Positions 46,372 through 53,649 of a stretch of 64,000 nt of DNA are shown piece by piece. This stretch comes from Burkholderia sp. USMB20 (lineage in GTDB: Bacteria; Pseudomonadota; Gammaproteobacteria; Burkholderiales; Burkholderiaceae), in NCBI RefSeq assembly GCF_000949135.2, contig NZ_JTAN02000014.1, positions 62,001-126,000 on the forward strand, read 5' to 3'. Position 1 is the stretch's first letter. The number at the start of each line of letters is the position of its first letter. Under the pieces are notes generated by a model that saw only the letters and a list, made by a program, of their open reading frames with translations, was not told the DNA's origin and did not search any database. The translations under genes and the position numbers were made by a program.

Positions 46372-46716
46372 TCATTGCTCGACGCGCTTCCTGCTGTCGT
46401 CGTCCATGCGAGCGGCGCAGGCGTAGGCGATGCCAAAGATTGGCGACGAAACCGTGACCTCACCTTGCTCGCCGTCGGTCACAAGGTAGTCATCGCCCCG
46501 GCCCGGAAACCACACGTGGAACCGGCCCGCTTTGCCTGCGAAGCGCCAGCCTTCGGCGCGCTGGGGGATTGCCTTCGCTTTGGCTCGACGCTGGCGGGTG
46601 CTCTTTGCGTCGCGATAGCCGATTGCGCCAATCAGTTCGCCGGTTGGTGGAAGTGCGCGATTCAGTTGCGCGGCGTTCCAGCCCTTCGCGTATTCTGCGA
46701 TTCGGTTTGTATCCAT
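46372..46716 (-). CDS. Hypothetical phage early protein
   Basis: A 114-residue protein. MDTNRIAEYAKGWNAAQLNR, then a basic stretch (YRDAKSTRQRRAKAKAIPQR), GRFHVWFPGRGDDYLVTDGE and SSPIFGIAYACAARMDDD. I do not recognise the family. The size, start with GGAG-type sequence upstream, and placement in line with the leftward genes support a real gene. Confidence 0.65.
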   Translation of the reverse strand: MDTNRIAEYAKGWNAAQLNRALPPTGELIGAIGYRDAKSTRQRRAKAKAIPQRAEGWRFAGKAGRFHVWFPGRGDDYLVTDGEQGEVTVSSPIFGIAYACAARMDDDSRKRVEQ

Positions 46717-46767
46717 ATGTACTCCTATTCGTCCTTGCCGGCCTGCCGTGGGCAGTGAGAGCGATCG

Positions 46768-46959
46768 TCAGGCGGCGTTGACGTGTTCGCCGCGATGCGA
46801 CAGATCGAGGGCGCTGACGCGGCGGATGATGTGCTCGCCTGCACGCAGCCCGCGGCCGTCGAACGATACATAGGCGCCGTTCTTCGCGATGCGCTGCACG
46901 ACTGCTGCGACGCCTGCGTACCACACCTTGTCGCCAAATTTGAGGTCGCCTGCGTCCAT
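46768..46959 (-). CDS. First gene of the leftward early operon, small SH3-like protein
   Basis: A 63-residue protein: MDAGDLKFGDKVWYAGVAAV, VQRIAKNGAYVSFDGRGLRA, GEHIIRRVSALDLSHRG. The short strand-rich pattern is similar in style to the product of 46148-46342. It is the first gene after the pL-like promoter at about 47.0 kb, so it should be an immediate early gene. Function unknown. Confidence 0.65.
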   Translation of the reverse strand: MDAGDLKFGDKVWYAGVAAVVQRIAKNGAYVSFDGRGLRAGEHIIRRVSALDLSHRGEHVNAA

Positions 46960-46998
46960 GTGTCGTTTCCCGGCGGGATGCGTTGTCAGTCCTCGAAC

Positions 46999-47040
46999 TA
47001 TAAACCAAGTGGTGTATAGTCTGTCAACACCATTTGGTGT
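46999..47040 (-). promoter_or_regulatory. Leftward early promoter with two repressor operators (OL-like)
   Basis: On the minus strand: TTGACA (47027-47022), 17 bp, TTTATA (47004-46999). ACCA-AG-TGGT (47004-47013) sits within the spacer next to the -10, and ACACCA-TT-TGGTGT (47027-47040) abuts the -35. Both palindromes belong to the same family as the sites at 47842-47891, so one repressor should shut this promoter. Confidence 0.7.
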
Positions 47041-47170
47041 ATTTCCTCGCTTTTAGAGTAATCCCTATGGGCAAAATCTGACGGGATGCACTCCATACGG
47101 TGTTGTAAGGAAACGGGTCTATAGATAGACTGCTGTATGGATGTACAGTGTTTTGACTACGGAAAGGTAG

Positions 47171-47506
47171 ATGAAAGAAAAGAATAGCTGCGGGGAGAGG
47201 CGCCTACGCTGCCGCGCCGGTGATATTGCGAGGGTTGTTGCGTCCACCAACCCCGCTCTTGTTGGGGGCGTTGTCTTGGTCGAACGGTTGAGGGTGGATG
47301 GCAGGTGGGATGTGACGCTTGAGCGCCCGGCCTTCGGACTGACTGCGCGCGGGCGGCGTCCTGTTGTGACTCAAGAATTCACGTTCAAGGATGCGTCGCT
47401 TGAGCCAATAGCCCAAGCGAATATGGCATTCAGTCGCCTGCTGGCCGATCTTCGTCTTGACGCGTTGAAGAGGGCAGAGTCGGCGCGCGAGCAAGCAGCC
47501 CGCTAA
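47171..47506 (+). CDS. Hypothetical protein inside the immunity region
   Basis: A 111-residue protein with GGAAAGG 5 bp before the ATG. A basic N terminus (KEKNSCGERRLRCRAGDIAR) precedes VVASTNPALVGGVVLVERLR, DGRWDVTLERPAFGLTARGR, and a helical C terminus. It is encoded opposite and converging with the repressor gene, overlapping its last 77 bp, in the place where lambda has rex-type genes. The CTGTA-N6-TACAG inverted repeat (47133-47148) lies upstream. Whether it is expressed in the lysogen is unknown. Confidence 0.6.
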   Translation: MKEKNSCGERRLRCRAGDIARVVASTNPALVGGVVLVERLRVDGRWDVTLERPAFGLTARGRRPVVTQEFTFKDASLEPIAQANMAFSRLLADLRLDALKRAESAREQAAR

Positions 47507-47828
47507 TAAACGCCTCAACTCTCGCGCGATCAATTTCGCCTAGGCTATCCCAGCCGACTGGACCAAGGCATGCACCACCGCGCGGCCTTGGTGCAACAAG
47601 GTCTATCAACTCCCCTCCGGAGTTATCCCGCCATGCGCGCTCAAATTCAAGCGCCACCTTCTCCCCGAATGACTTGGACTTAGCCATGTCATTTATCTGC
47701 TGAGGCAGCCGTTTCATCCGGCGCGCAACTTCGGCTTGACCGTGAGTTTCGATCAGCCGGTTAAGTGCTTCGCGGCGCAATTCGGTGACCTGCGCATGGG
47801 TCAGTAGATCGTCGTTCATGGCTCTCAT
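47430..47828 (-). CDS. Probable phage repressor (short HTH protein, no peptidase domain)
   Basis: A 132-residue protein. Residues about 10-60 form a Cro/CI-like helix-turn-helix region (LRREALNRLIETHGQAEVAR, RMKRLPQQINDMAKSKSFGE), and a short C-terminal part (LVAPRPRGGACLGPVGWDSL) has no S24/LexA-type Ser-Lys protease. It is flanked on both sides by the ACCA-N2-TGGT operator sites and is divergent from the Cro/YdaS-like gene, the arrangement of a lambdoid CI. Starts at 47828 or 47819 are both possible; AGG lies 7 bp before 47828. Lack of a cleavage domain means RecA-type induction needs another route. Confidence 0.72.
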   Translation of the reverse strand: MRAMNDDLLTHAQVTELRREALNRLIETHGQAEVARRMKRLPQQINDMAKSKSFGEKVALEFERAWRDNSGGELIDLVAPRPRGGACLGPVGWDSLGEIDRARVEAFISGLLARAPTLPSSTRQDEDRPAGD

Positions 47829-47841
47829 TAGAACACCTGAA

Positions 47842-47898
47842 ACCAAATGGTGAAATAAACACAATGGTGTTGTTGCAATAAACCAAATGGTGTATGTT
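47842..47898. promoter_or_regulatory. Right operator cluster and rightward early promoter (OR/pR-like)
   Basis: Three sites: ACCA-AA-TGGT (47842-47851), a degenerate ACACAATGGTGT (47859-47870) and ACCA-AA-TGGT (47882-47891). TTGTTG (47870-47875), 17 bp and TATGTT (47893-47898) form a rightward promoter for the Cro-like gene, with the third site lying between its boxes. The first site is next to the start of the repressor gene. Confidence 0.7.
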
Positions 47899-47977
47899 TC
47901 GGGCATGGGCGAACCGACAGTATTTCTTGCCCAGATGACACGCACGAGCTGGCGCACCCGATTTTGAAGGAGAACGT

Positions 47978-48250
47978 ATGGAAGCACTCAGGAAATATCT
48001 CAAGACCAAGACCCCGGACGGCCAGCGGGACTTCGCGAGGCGTGCCGGAACGACTCTCGGCAACATTCGCAAGTCGATCAGCACGAAGCAGCGCTTCGGT
48101 ATCGGCCTTGCGATTGCGATCGAGTTGGAGTCCGGCGGCGCGGTGAACGCATGCTCGTTGAACGAAAAAATCAACGTCGCGCAGATTCTCGAGTGGGCCA
48201 AGCGGCGCAGCGATAACCCGGAACTGCCTGGAATTAGCGGGGTGGCTTGA
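47978..48250 (+). CDS. Cro/YdaS-like HTH protein
   Basis: A 90-residue DNA-binding protein. MEALRKYLKTKTPDGQRDFA then RRAGTTLGNIRKSISTKQRF is a Cro-type helix-turn-helix as in YdaS/Cro proteins, and LAIAIELESGGAVNACSL is the usual closing helix. A C-terminal extension of about 30 residues follows. AAGGAG precedes the ATG. It is the first gene rightward of the immunity operators and overlaps the next gene by 1 bp. It likely competes with the repressor for the operators. Confidence 0.8.
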   Translation: MEALRKYLKTKTPDGQRDFARRAGTTLGNIRKSISTKQRFGIGLAIAIELESGGAVNACSLNEKINVAQILEWAKRRSDNPELPGISGVA

Positions 48251-49110
48251 TGGCAATCATTCGGGCGGCAAGACCCGAAAGTAACTTTTACACGCTGGAT
48301 AAGCGGATCAGCGAGGGTTCCAATCTGTCGTGGGAGGCAGTGGGGCTTTTGGTCTTCTTGCTCGGCAAGCCAGATCATTGGAAGGTGAACGTCGAGGCGC
48401 TTGTCAACCATACAAAGACGGCGCGGAAGCGCACAGGGCGAGACGGCATCTACGGCATCTTGGACGAACTGATTCAAGCTCGATACGTGCAGCGGACCCG
48501 AGCGCGTGGTAGTGCCGGACGGCTCGCAGGGTATGACTACCTCGTATCCGAAACGCCGTTTCCACCGTGTACGGATTTGCCGGATACGGCTGCGCCGGAT
48601 ACGGCTGGACCGTATCCGGCCAATCCGACACTAGTAAGTACTGATGTTAAGCAAGGATTGAATAGAAGCAAGGATGGAAGTAAGGCGGGCAAGCCGCCTG
48701 CGTCTGAGAAGCGGGTTTCGAAGCGTGAACAGAGCATCGCCTTTCTGGTTGCTCAGGGGGTTGATCCGCAGATTGCGGCGGACTGGATGACGGCTCGGAA
48801 GGGCAAAGAGGTAACGCTTACGGTGTGGGAATCGGTCGTGAGCGAGTCGGCAAAGGCTGGGATCACTGCGGAGGCGGCAGTTGCATACGCGGCGGCGTCG
48901 TCGTGGCAGGGGTTCAAGGCTGATTGGTACAGGCGCGGCGAAGGGCAGCAGGCAAAGCCGACGAGGCGCGACGACCAGCGAGCCGGAAGCATGGCGGCGA
49001 TGTTCCCGCGAGGGATGCCGGGTCAGGCGGGGTACGGCGAGGCGGCGCGGGGCCAGCACGACGGCAACGTGATCGACGGCGAGGCGCGATGGATTGATGG
49101 GGGCGGCTGA
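48250..49110 (+). CDS. Phage replication protein, O-like with winged-helix N terminus
   Basis: A 286-residue protein. The N-terminal 95 residues (NLSWEAVGLLVFLLGKPDHW, KVNVEALVNHTKTARKRTGR, DGIYGILDELIQARYVQRTR) form the winged-helix domain of phage helix-turn-helix replication initiators. A Pro/Thr-rich linker follows (TAAPDTAGPYPANPT), then a C-terminal helical part ending in EARWIDGGG. ATG 48250 is used, overlapping the Cro-like gene stop by one base. Being directly upstream of a P-like gene supports an origin-binding, lambda-O-like role. Iterons were not recognised inside the gene. Confidence 0.75.
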   Translation: MAIIRAARPESNFYTLDKRISEGSNLSWEAVGLLVFLLGKPDHWKVNVEALVNHTKTARKRTGRDGIYGILDELIQARYVQRTRARGSAGRLAGYDYLVSETPFPPCTDLPDTAAPDTAGPYPANPTLVSTDVKQGLNRSKDGSKAGKPPASEKRVSKREQSIAFLVAQGVDPQIAADWMTARKGKEVTLTVWESVVSESAKAGITAEAAVAYAAASSWQGFKADWYRRGEGQQAKPTRRDDQRAGSMAAMFPRGMPGQAGYGEAARGQHDGNVIDGEARWIDGGG

Positions 49111-49841
49111 TGAATGAGGTAGCGGTAAGCGCCGAACAGCAGGCGCGTGTAGATGCGGCGATGGACTACGTTTTCGCTGAATTGCTCGGGCTGCACGGTA
49201 GGCCGTTTGTCGCGAAGTACGAAAGTGGCCTGATGGTCGACGGCGAGGACGCGGGGATCGCAAACATGCGCCGCGCATGGGGCCAGCGAATCATTGAGGC
49301 CAAGCTGACGCCGGCAGACCTGCGGCGCGGCATCCGGGGTTGTGAGCGGATGAGATATCCGCCGGGGTGGGGTGAGTTTCTGGACGCGTGCAGGCCGGGG
49401 CAGGATATGGACTCGATGCTGCACGAGGCGATTGAGCAGATGCGGCGCAGACAGCACGGAAAAGACGTTTGGTCCAATCCGGCGATTTATTGGGCGGCGG
49501 CGCGGATTGGCGAGTGGGACATGCTCCAGCAGACGCACGCGCAGCTACTGCCGAGGTTCAAGGCGGCGCTGTCCTACGTGCAGCAGGGTGCAGTGCTTCC
49601 GGTGCCGAGCAGGATCGACGCGCTATCCGCACCGGGCAGAAACGAAACAGACCGCGAGACAGCGCGGGCGAACATGGATGCGGTGGCGCGGCAAGCGGCC
49701 CCGCTGAACAAGTCGAAGGGAGGAGGCAGGGGATGGGCTGAACGGATCGTGCGCGAAGAGCGCGAGCGGCCCGGAAGCCATGATTTGAACAAGCTGCGCA
49801 TCGCTCACGACGCATTGGGGCTGTCGATGACCGGAGGGTAA
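49110..49841 (+). CDS. Phage replication protein P-like (helicase loader)
   Basis: A 243-residue protein. ARVDAAMDYVFAELLGLHGR, MRRAWGQRIIEAKLTPADLR, RGIRGCERMRYPPGWGEFLD and ACRPGQD match the replication protein P family, which delivers the host DnaB helicase to the origin complex. The C-terminal part is basic (LNKSKGGGRGWAERIVREER). The start overlaps the O-like gene stop by 1-2 bp (TGATGAATG). Together with the O-like gene it forms the replication module. Confidence 0.82.
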   Translation: MNEVAVSAEQQARVDAAMDYVFAELLGLHGRPFVAKYESGLMVDGEDAGIANMRRAWGQRIIEAKLTPADLRRGIRGCERMRYPPGWGEFLDACRPGQDMDSMLHEAIEQMRRRQHGKDVWSNPAIYWAAARIGEWDMLQQTHAQLLPRFKAALSYVQQGAVLPVPSRIDALSAPGRNETDRETARANMDAVARQAAPLNKSKGGGRGWAERIVREERERPGSHDLNKLRIAHDALGLSMTGG

Positions 49842-49845
49842 GGGG

Positions 49846-50055
49846 ATGCGAGGAACACGGGAGAAACACGCTTACCAAGAGGTAAGCACTCCGAATCTGT
49901 GCAGAGGATGTAAGCCCGCAACGGAGCGGCCCGGATACACCCGCATGTATCGGCTCGGGTATCGGAACTGCGCGCATCTACCCGAATGGGTTTTCGTGGT
50001 GGGCGGGAGGGAATGCCGGATGAATCCGCCGCGATTCTCGCCAAAGGCTGCGTAA
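49846..50055 (+). CDS. Small phage protein with paired cysteines
   Basis: A 69-residue protein: STPNLCRGCKPATERPGYTR, MYRLGYRNCAHLPEWVFVVG, RECRMNPPRFSPKAA. Four cysteines (C-x2-C and two later) could hold zinc. The YRNCAHLPEWVFV/ECRMNPPRF pattern is a recurrent small-ORF type in phage replication regions. It follows the P-like gene by 4 bp. Confidence 0.65.
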   Translation: MRGTREKHAYQEVSTPNLCRGCKPATERPGYTRMYRLGYRNCAHLPEWVFVVGGRECRMNPPRFSPKAA

Positions 50056-50150
50056 GCCGCCGGGGCAGTCAGGGCAAGGAAGGCGTAGGGAGGGTGTCGC
50101 AGGGTCAGCAGCGGGCCGGAAAGCGAGTCGCAGGCCCATTCGGAGGATGG

Positions 50151-50732
50151 ATGGAGGAAGCGGTGGTGAGGTTGGCGGCAGCGCGTGCAGCGTTGTCGCA
50201 GGCAGTAGGCAGTAGCAGGAAGGCCAAGGCGGGGCGTCAGGCGGGCTGGGAGGTGGATGTGCCGGAAGGCGCAACGCACATCGGGACGGCGCGGATTCGC
50301 TCACAGCTTTCGACGGCACAGCGGTTGATCGCGCAACGGAACGGGAGCCAGCCATACCCGGCCGGGTTCGATGACGTTGCGGACAACCTCGATCCGCCGC
50401 CCATCGCAGGACGACCGAAGTACGGGAACAGGAAGTGTGAGGCGGACGGCCTGAAATTCGACAGCGAGCGGGAACGCAGTCGGTACTACGACCTTAAGCG
50501 CCTGCGGTCGGCCGGGTTGATCGCCAATTTGCGAATGCAGGTGCGGTTCGAGATTGCCCCCGCAGTCGTGATCGGCGGGCGGCGCAGGGCGGCGCGGTAC
50601 TACGTGGCCGACTTTGTGTACGTCAAGGGTGGCAGGCAGGTAATCGAGGATGTGAAGGGCATGAAAACGCCCGTCTACAGCCTGAAAAAGCATCTTATGG
50701 CCGCGTGCGGCCTTGAAATTGTAGAGGTTTGA
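50151..50732 (+). CDS. DUF1064 protein (phage nuclease/resolvase-like)
   Basis: A 193-residue protein. The C-terminal half is a DUF1064 domain: KYGNRKCEADGLKFDSERER, RYYDLKRLRSAGLIANLRMQ, then YYVADFVYVKGGRQVIEDVK and GMKTPVYSLKKHLMA, a PD-(D/E)xK-type pattern (Glu, Asp, Glu-x-Lys) suggested to be a phage Holliday-junction resolvase-like endonuclease. The N-terminal half is Ala/Arg-rich. ATG 50151 follows GGAGG; in-frame upstream starts to 49986 overlap the preceding gene and are less likely. Confidence 0.78.
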   Translation: MEEAVVRLAAARAALSQAVGSSRKAKAGRQAGWEVDVPEGATHIGTARIRSQLSTAQRLIAQRNGSQPYPAGFDDVADNLDPPPIAGRPKYGNRKCEADGLKFDSERERSRYYDLKRLRSAGLIANLRMQVRFEIAPAVVIGGRRRAARYYVADFVYVKGGRQVIEDVKGMKTPVYSLKKHLMAACGLEIVEV

Positions 50733-50741
50733 GGGCGAAGA

Positions 50742-51470
50742 ATGATGACCAATGATTTGAGCAAAAACGAGGCAGCGCAGGGCAATACGGGCGGCGTGGA
50801 CGTTGAGAGTGCGGTGGGATCGCTGATGCTCGACGGGGTTGCGCGCACGGTGCGGCAGGTGGCGGCGACGCTCCCGGAGTTCAAGGAGCGCGCGATCCGC
50901 GAGGCAATGCGCCGCATGGCAGTAATGAACCGGGAGGTGACGTTGGCTGTCACGGGGGTGAATGGCCCGAATCACGAAAAAATCTACGTATACGCGCCCG
51001 GACGGCCGGTGCGCCGGGGTGTTGCAGAGGGCTACACGCCAACCGTCGCGGATCGGATCATCGAACTGATGGAGGACGGGAAAGAACGCACGTCTCTCCA
51101 GGTGCGCGCCGATCTCGGGGTCGGTCGGTCGATCGCCAACCATGCGTTGCGGCTGCTGTCGGAAGAGGGGGATTGGCAAGAAATCCACGTGTGCCGAGCA
51201 GAGGGGAACCGGAAAATCTACAAGGTGGGTCAGGGCCGCAACGTGCGACACGACGACTGGCCCGAGCCGGGGCAAGACGATCAGGAAGTGCTGGATCGCT
51301 GGCCCTACGGTTGCCCGGTCACGGCGGGCTGCATGAATGCGATGGTGCGCGTCGGGCGCGAGCCGGCGCAGGGTCGAGCAGTAGCGGCAAGGCGCAAATG
51401 CCGCTCGCAATGGATGCGGCGATGGGGCGGCGCGCAGGGGCGTGCGAAGAGTCGGGAGGGTGGTGCATGA
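50742..51470 (+). CDS. Phage protein with tandem winged-helix-like segments
   Basis: A 242-residue protein. Two helix-turn-helix-like stretches: VARTVRQVAATLPEFKERAI followed by REAMRRMAVMNREV (about 33-66), and TPTVADRIIELMEDGKERTS, LQVRADLGVGRSIANHALRL (about 98-140). Each is followed by a strand region (KIYVYAPGRPV, KIYKVGQGRNV), consistent with duplicated wHTH domains. The C terminus is basic. Located between nuclease-like genes; perhaps a late regulator, but no family is recognised. Its stop overlaps the next start (ATGA). Confidence 0.65.
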   Translation: MMTNDLSKNEAAQGNTGGVDVESAVGSLMLDGVARTVRQVAATLPEFKERAIREAMRRMAVMNREVTLAVTGVNGPNHEKIYVYAPGRPVRRGVAEGYTPTVADRIIELMEDGKERTSLQVRADLGVGRSIANHALRLLSEEGDWQEIHVCRAEGNRKIYKVGQGRNVRHDDWPEPGQDDQEVLDRWPYGCPVTAGCMNAMVRVGREPAQGRAVAARRKCRSQWMRRWGGAQGRAKSREGGA

Positions 51471-52135
51471 CGTTCCGCCCAGACCCAAAGCCGGTCAGGG
51501 TGGTGAAGCCTCGGAAGGGGCTTTCTCCCGGCTCTGGTTTCCGGCGAAGAGAAGGGAAGGTGTACAGGGGGTTCGGATCGCGCGCACGCGCTGCCTGTCA
51601 CGCACCGCGCGACGTGTTCGTGGATGAAGCCGGTGATGCTCACTACATCGGCCATCAAGACCCGCACGGCGTGTATCGCGACGTGAATGCGGACGACGTG
51701 CGCGGCGGCGTTCGCGTGTTCAACCCGGGCAACGTGGACGAGCACGGCGAAATCATCGTGGACAAGCCGTTTAAACGTGAGAGGCGAATCAATCACGGGA
51801 AGAAGCCGCGCGCCCGTGAGTCGGAGCACGACGCCCGGTATCTGGCGGCGTGTCGGCGGAACCAGTGCTATCTACGGTGGCCCGGTTGCATGGCGAACGG
51901 CGTTGAAGGCGATACGGTAGTTCCCGCTCACGAGAATCAGGGCAAGGGGATGGGGATGAAGGCACCGGACGAGCGGACGATCCCGGCGTGCTTTTCCTGC
52001 CACTCGCGGCTGGATCAGGGAATGCAGGATACGCGGGAGCAGAAGCGTCGGCGGTGGGACGCGGGATACAGGGCATGGCAGCCGGTACGCGATCACGCGC
52101 TCGGGCTGATGGAGCACGGAGGGGCGACCGTATGA
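51467..52135 (+). CDS. DUF1364 / NinB-G region nuclease-like protein
   Basis: A 222-residue protein. The C-terminal 90 residues (RNQCYLRWPGCMANGVEGDT, VVPAHENQGKGMGMKAPDER, TIPACFSCHSRLDQG) match DUF1364, a zinc-binding HNH-like domain of lambdoid nin regions (Cys/His ligands C..C ... H..N ... CxxC-H). The N-terminal part carries a separate globular segment, so this is longer than the usual 100-residue DUF1364 protein. A recombination/repair nuclease role is likely. Copy 3 of the GTTTAAACGT motif lies inside it at the PFKR codons. Confidence 0.8.
   Translation: MTFRPDPKPVRVVKPRKGLSPGSGFRRREGKVYRGFGSRARAACHAPRDVFVDEAGDAHYIGHQDPHGVYRDVNADDVRGGVRVFNPGNVDEHGEIIVDKPFKRERRINHGKKPRARESEHDARYLAACRRNQCYLRWPGCMANGVEGDTVVPAHENQGKGMGMKAPDERTIPACFSCHSRLDQGMQDTREQKRRRWDAGYRAWQPVRDHALGLMEHGGATV
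51769..51778 (+). repeat. GTTTAAACGT motif, copy 3 of 5
   Basis: Inside the DUF1364 gene, within the codons for Pro-Phe-Lys-Arg; followed by GA as in copy 1. Confidence 0.5.
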
Positions 52136-52221
52136 CCGGGTTCGAAACGCTGATGATGGTCGTGGGGGTGGCGGTCGCGATGGCCGTCGGATTGATGGTG
52201 ATCGAGGGGGGGCCGCGATGA
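52132..52221 (+). CDS. 29-residue single-helix membrane micro-protein
   Basis: MTGFETLMMVVGVAVAMAVG plus LMVIEGGPR: one hydrophobic helix with an acidic N-side residue and a C-terminal Arg. Both ends are in ATGA overlaps (52132-52135 with the DUF1364 stop; 52218-52221 with the next start), the same coupling used by neighbouring genes, which argues for a translated gene rather than chance. Function unknown. Confidence 0.6.
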   Translation: MTGFETLMMVVGVAVAMAVGLMVIEGGPR

Positions 52222-52709
52222 AGCCGGTGCGATTGTTGGTGCAGGTGCCGCATGATCGGGTGCCGGGTCGGATGGGTCACGGGCCGGTCGACGTGCAGAT
52301 CGAGACGACGGCTCACGGGATCAAGCGGGCTGTGCATAACGGGGAGTGGCAGACGGACTATGTGCTCGCGTTCGCGTACATCCCGACCAACCTGCGGGAC
52401 TGGTTCGCGAAGAAAGGGACGCTGAAGTTTGACGAGTACGCGTGGACGGAATGCCGGGTCAAGGACAACCCCCGGGCGCTGGCCGCCTTCATGGAGTCCG
52501 GTGAGTATGTGCTCGTTGATCCCCGGATGGCAGAGGCGGCGCGGGAATACGACAGGCGCACGCGGGTAACGGCTCACCGTGAATGGTCGATGCTGGTCGG
52601 AGAATACGCGGCGCTCGCGGATCACCGGGCGACGTTCGGCGCGGATCAGGTGAGGGAAATCGTGGATCGCGCGCTGACGCTGGCGAAGGCCGGATCGGCG
52701 GCGCGGTGA
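52218..52709 (+). CDS. Hypothetical phage protein
   Basis: A 163-residue protein. VRLLVQVPHDRVPGRMGHGP, then QTDYVLAFAYIPTNLRDWFA, FMESGEYVLVDPRMAEAARE, REWSMLVGEYAALADHRATF. A mixed alpha/beta soluble protein without recognised motif. Coupled by ATGA to the micro-protein gene; last gene of the rightward early/middle series before the reverse-strand insertion. Confidence 0.65.
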   Translation: MKPVRLLVQVPHDRVPGRMGHGPVDVQIETTAHGIKRAVHNGEWQTDYVLAFAYIPTNLRDWFAKKGTLKFDEYAWTECRVKDNPRALAAFMESGEYVLVDPRMAEAAREYDRRTRVTAHREWSMLVGEYAALADHRATFGADQVREIVDRALTLAKAGSAAR

Positions 52710-52840
52710 GCGCGTAGTCGGGCGTCCGGGTGTCCCAAAACACGAGGGAAACATCCTAGCCAGATGGCTGAAGTGGACGTATCGGGTCGAATCTGCACTA
52801 TCGGGCGAAGAGCCATGACGAGATCATGTACGTGAGTCAA

Positions 52841-52873
52841 GACCTGATCTGTCAGTCACCGTCAGATCAGGTC
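52841..52873. repeat. Perfect 11-bp inverted repeat (hairpin)
   Basis: GACCTGATCTG (52841-52851) and CAGATCAGGTC (52863-52873) with an 11-nt loop. No T-run follows on either strand. It lies between the end of the rightward series and the end of the reverse-strand gene, in a 288-bp stretch with no gene. Confidence 0.75.
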
Positions 52874-52997
52874 TGAATTGCTTCGCCGTCACTTCATCAA
52901 GGGCCGTGATCGACCCGGTTCAGTCTTCGGTTCCACGTGTACGAACGTCAAGACCGAACTCAACAGCAGACAATCCAGGCCTCGTTCATGCCCCGGA

Positions 52998-53201
52998 CTA
53001 TTCCGGGTTACTGTCGATTATCGAGCTGCGCTGCGCGTATAAGTCGCCGAGCAAGTTGCGCATCGATTGGAGGACTGCCTTTGCCGTAGACTGCGACGCC
53101 GCCAACTGGTCGATTCGCCACATCTGAGACGTCATCTGCGTTTCGATATCGACAATTGCCTGCTCGATGGTGGCAAGCGCTTTGACCCGGGACTCGTCCA
53201 T
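52998..53201 (-). CDS. Small coiled-coil protein in reverse orientation (moron candidate)
   Basis: A 67-residue helical protein: MDESRVKALATIEQAIVDIE, then MTSQMWRIDQLAASQSTAK and VLQSMRNLLGDLYAQRSSII. Heptad-like hydrophobic spacing suggests a coiled-coil dimer. AGGAG lies 9 bp before the ATG. It is the only minus-strand gene between the replication and head modules, bounded by an inverted repeat on one side and a terminator on the other, the layout of a phage moron expressed from the prophage. Less GC-biased codons fit recent acquisition. Function unknown. Confidence 0.65.
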   Translation of the reverse strand: MDESRVKALATIEQAIVDIETQMTSQMWRIDQLAASQSTAKAVLQSMRNLLGDLYAQRSSIIDSNPE

Positions 53202-53594
53202 GATCGGATTCTCCTGTAGATTTCGACCGGTCAGTCCGGCCATACAGTCGTGAAAGCGGGTCCCGTCCTCACGCGTGGATACTATCGCGGACAGAGAGCC
53301 TGAAGTGCAAATGTGCCGCCGCCAGCTCGATTCCGTCTCTATGAAACCCATGTTGGCAGTATGCATCGAATGCGTGTCACCAGGAATGTCGACTGTCCGC
53401 ATATCAGGAGACGTTTCTCAAGACGATTGCGATGGACCGCTTGTGGCCGAACTGAGTCACACGATACGACGCTGTCTGTTTGGTCTAGTGCAGCCTTGCA
53501 CAGACCATGGCCAGCTACAACGCGGCGTGATTGACCGACAAAAGGAGGGAGATTAGGCAATCTAAACTTTCGGCTCGCCACATAACACAAGACG
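53202..53594. promoter_or_regulatory. Gene-free stretch upstream of the moron and head module
   Basis: About 390 bp of less GC-rich DNA. Short open frames exist on both strands (for example 53275-53556) but have no start signal or protein-like composition. It should contain the promoter of the 67-residue gene and perhaps the late promoter. Confidence 0.35.
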
Positions 53595-53627
53595 AAACCC
53601 CGTGCGGCGAAGGCTGTGCGGGGTTTT
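53595..53627 (+). terminator. Hairpin terminator before the head module
   Basis: AAACCCCG (53595-53602) pairs with CGGGGTTT (53619-53626), extendable by GAC/GTC, followed by TTTTGTCGTTT. It separates the moron region from the late genes. Confidence 0.7.
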
Positions 53628-53649
53628 GTCGTTTCCGAAGGGTAATGCG

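Noticed and set aside
53275-53590. Short open frames on both strands in the region before the head module
   Set aside because: No ribosome-binding site, frequent Cys/His/Arg from frame artefact, and no coupling to neighbours.
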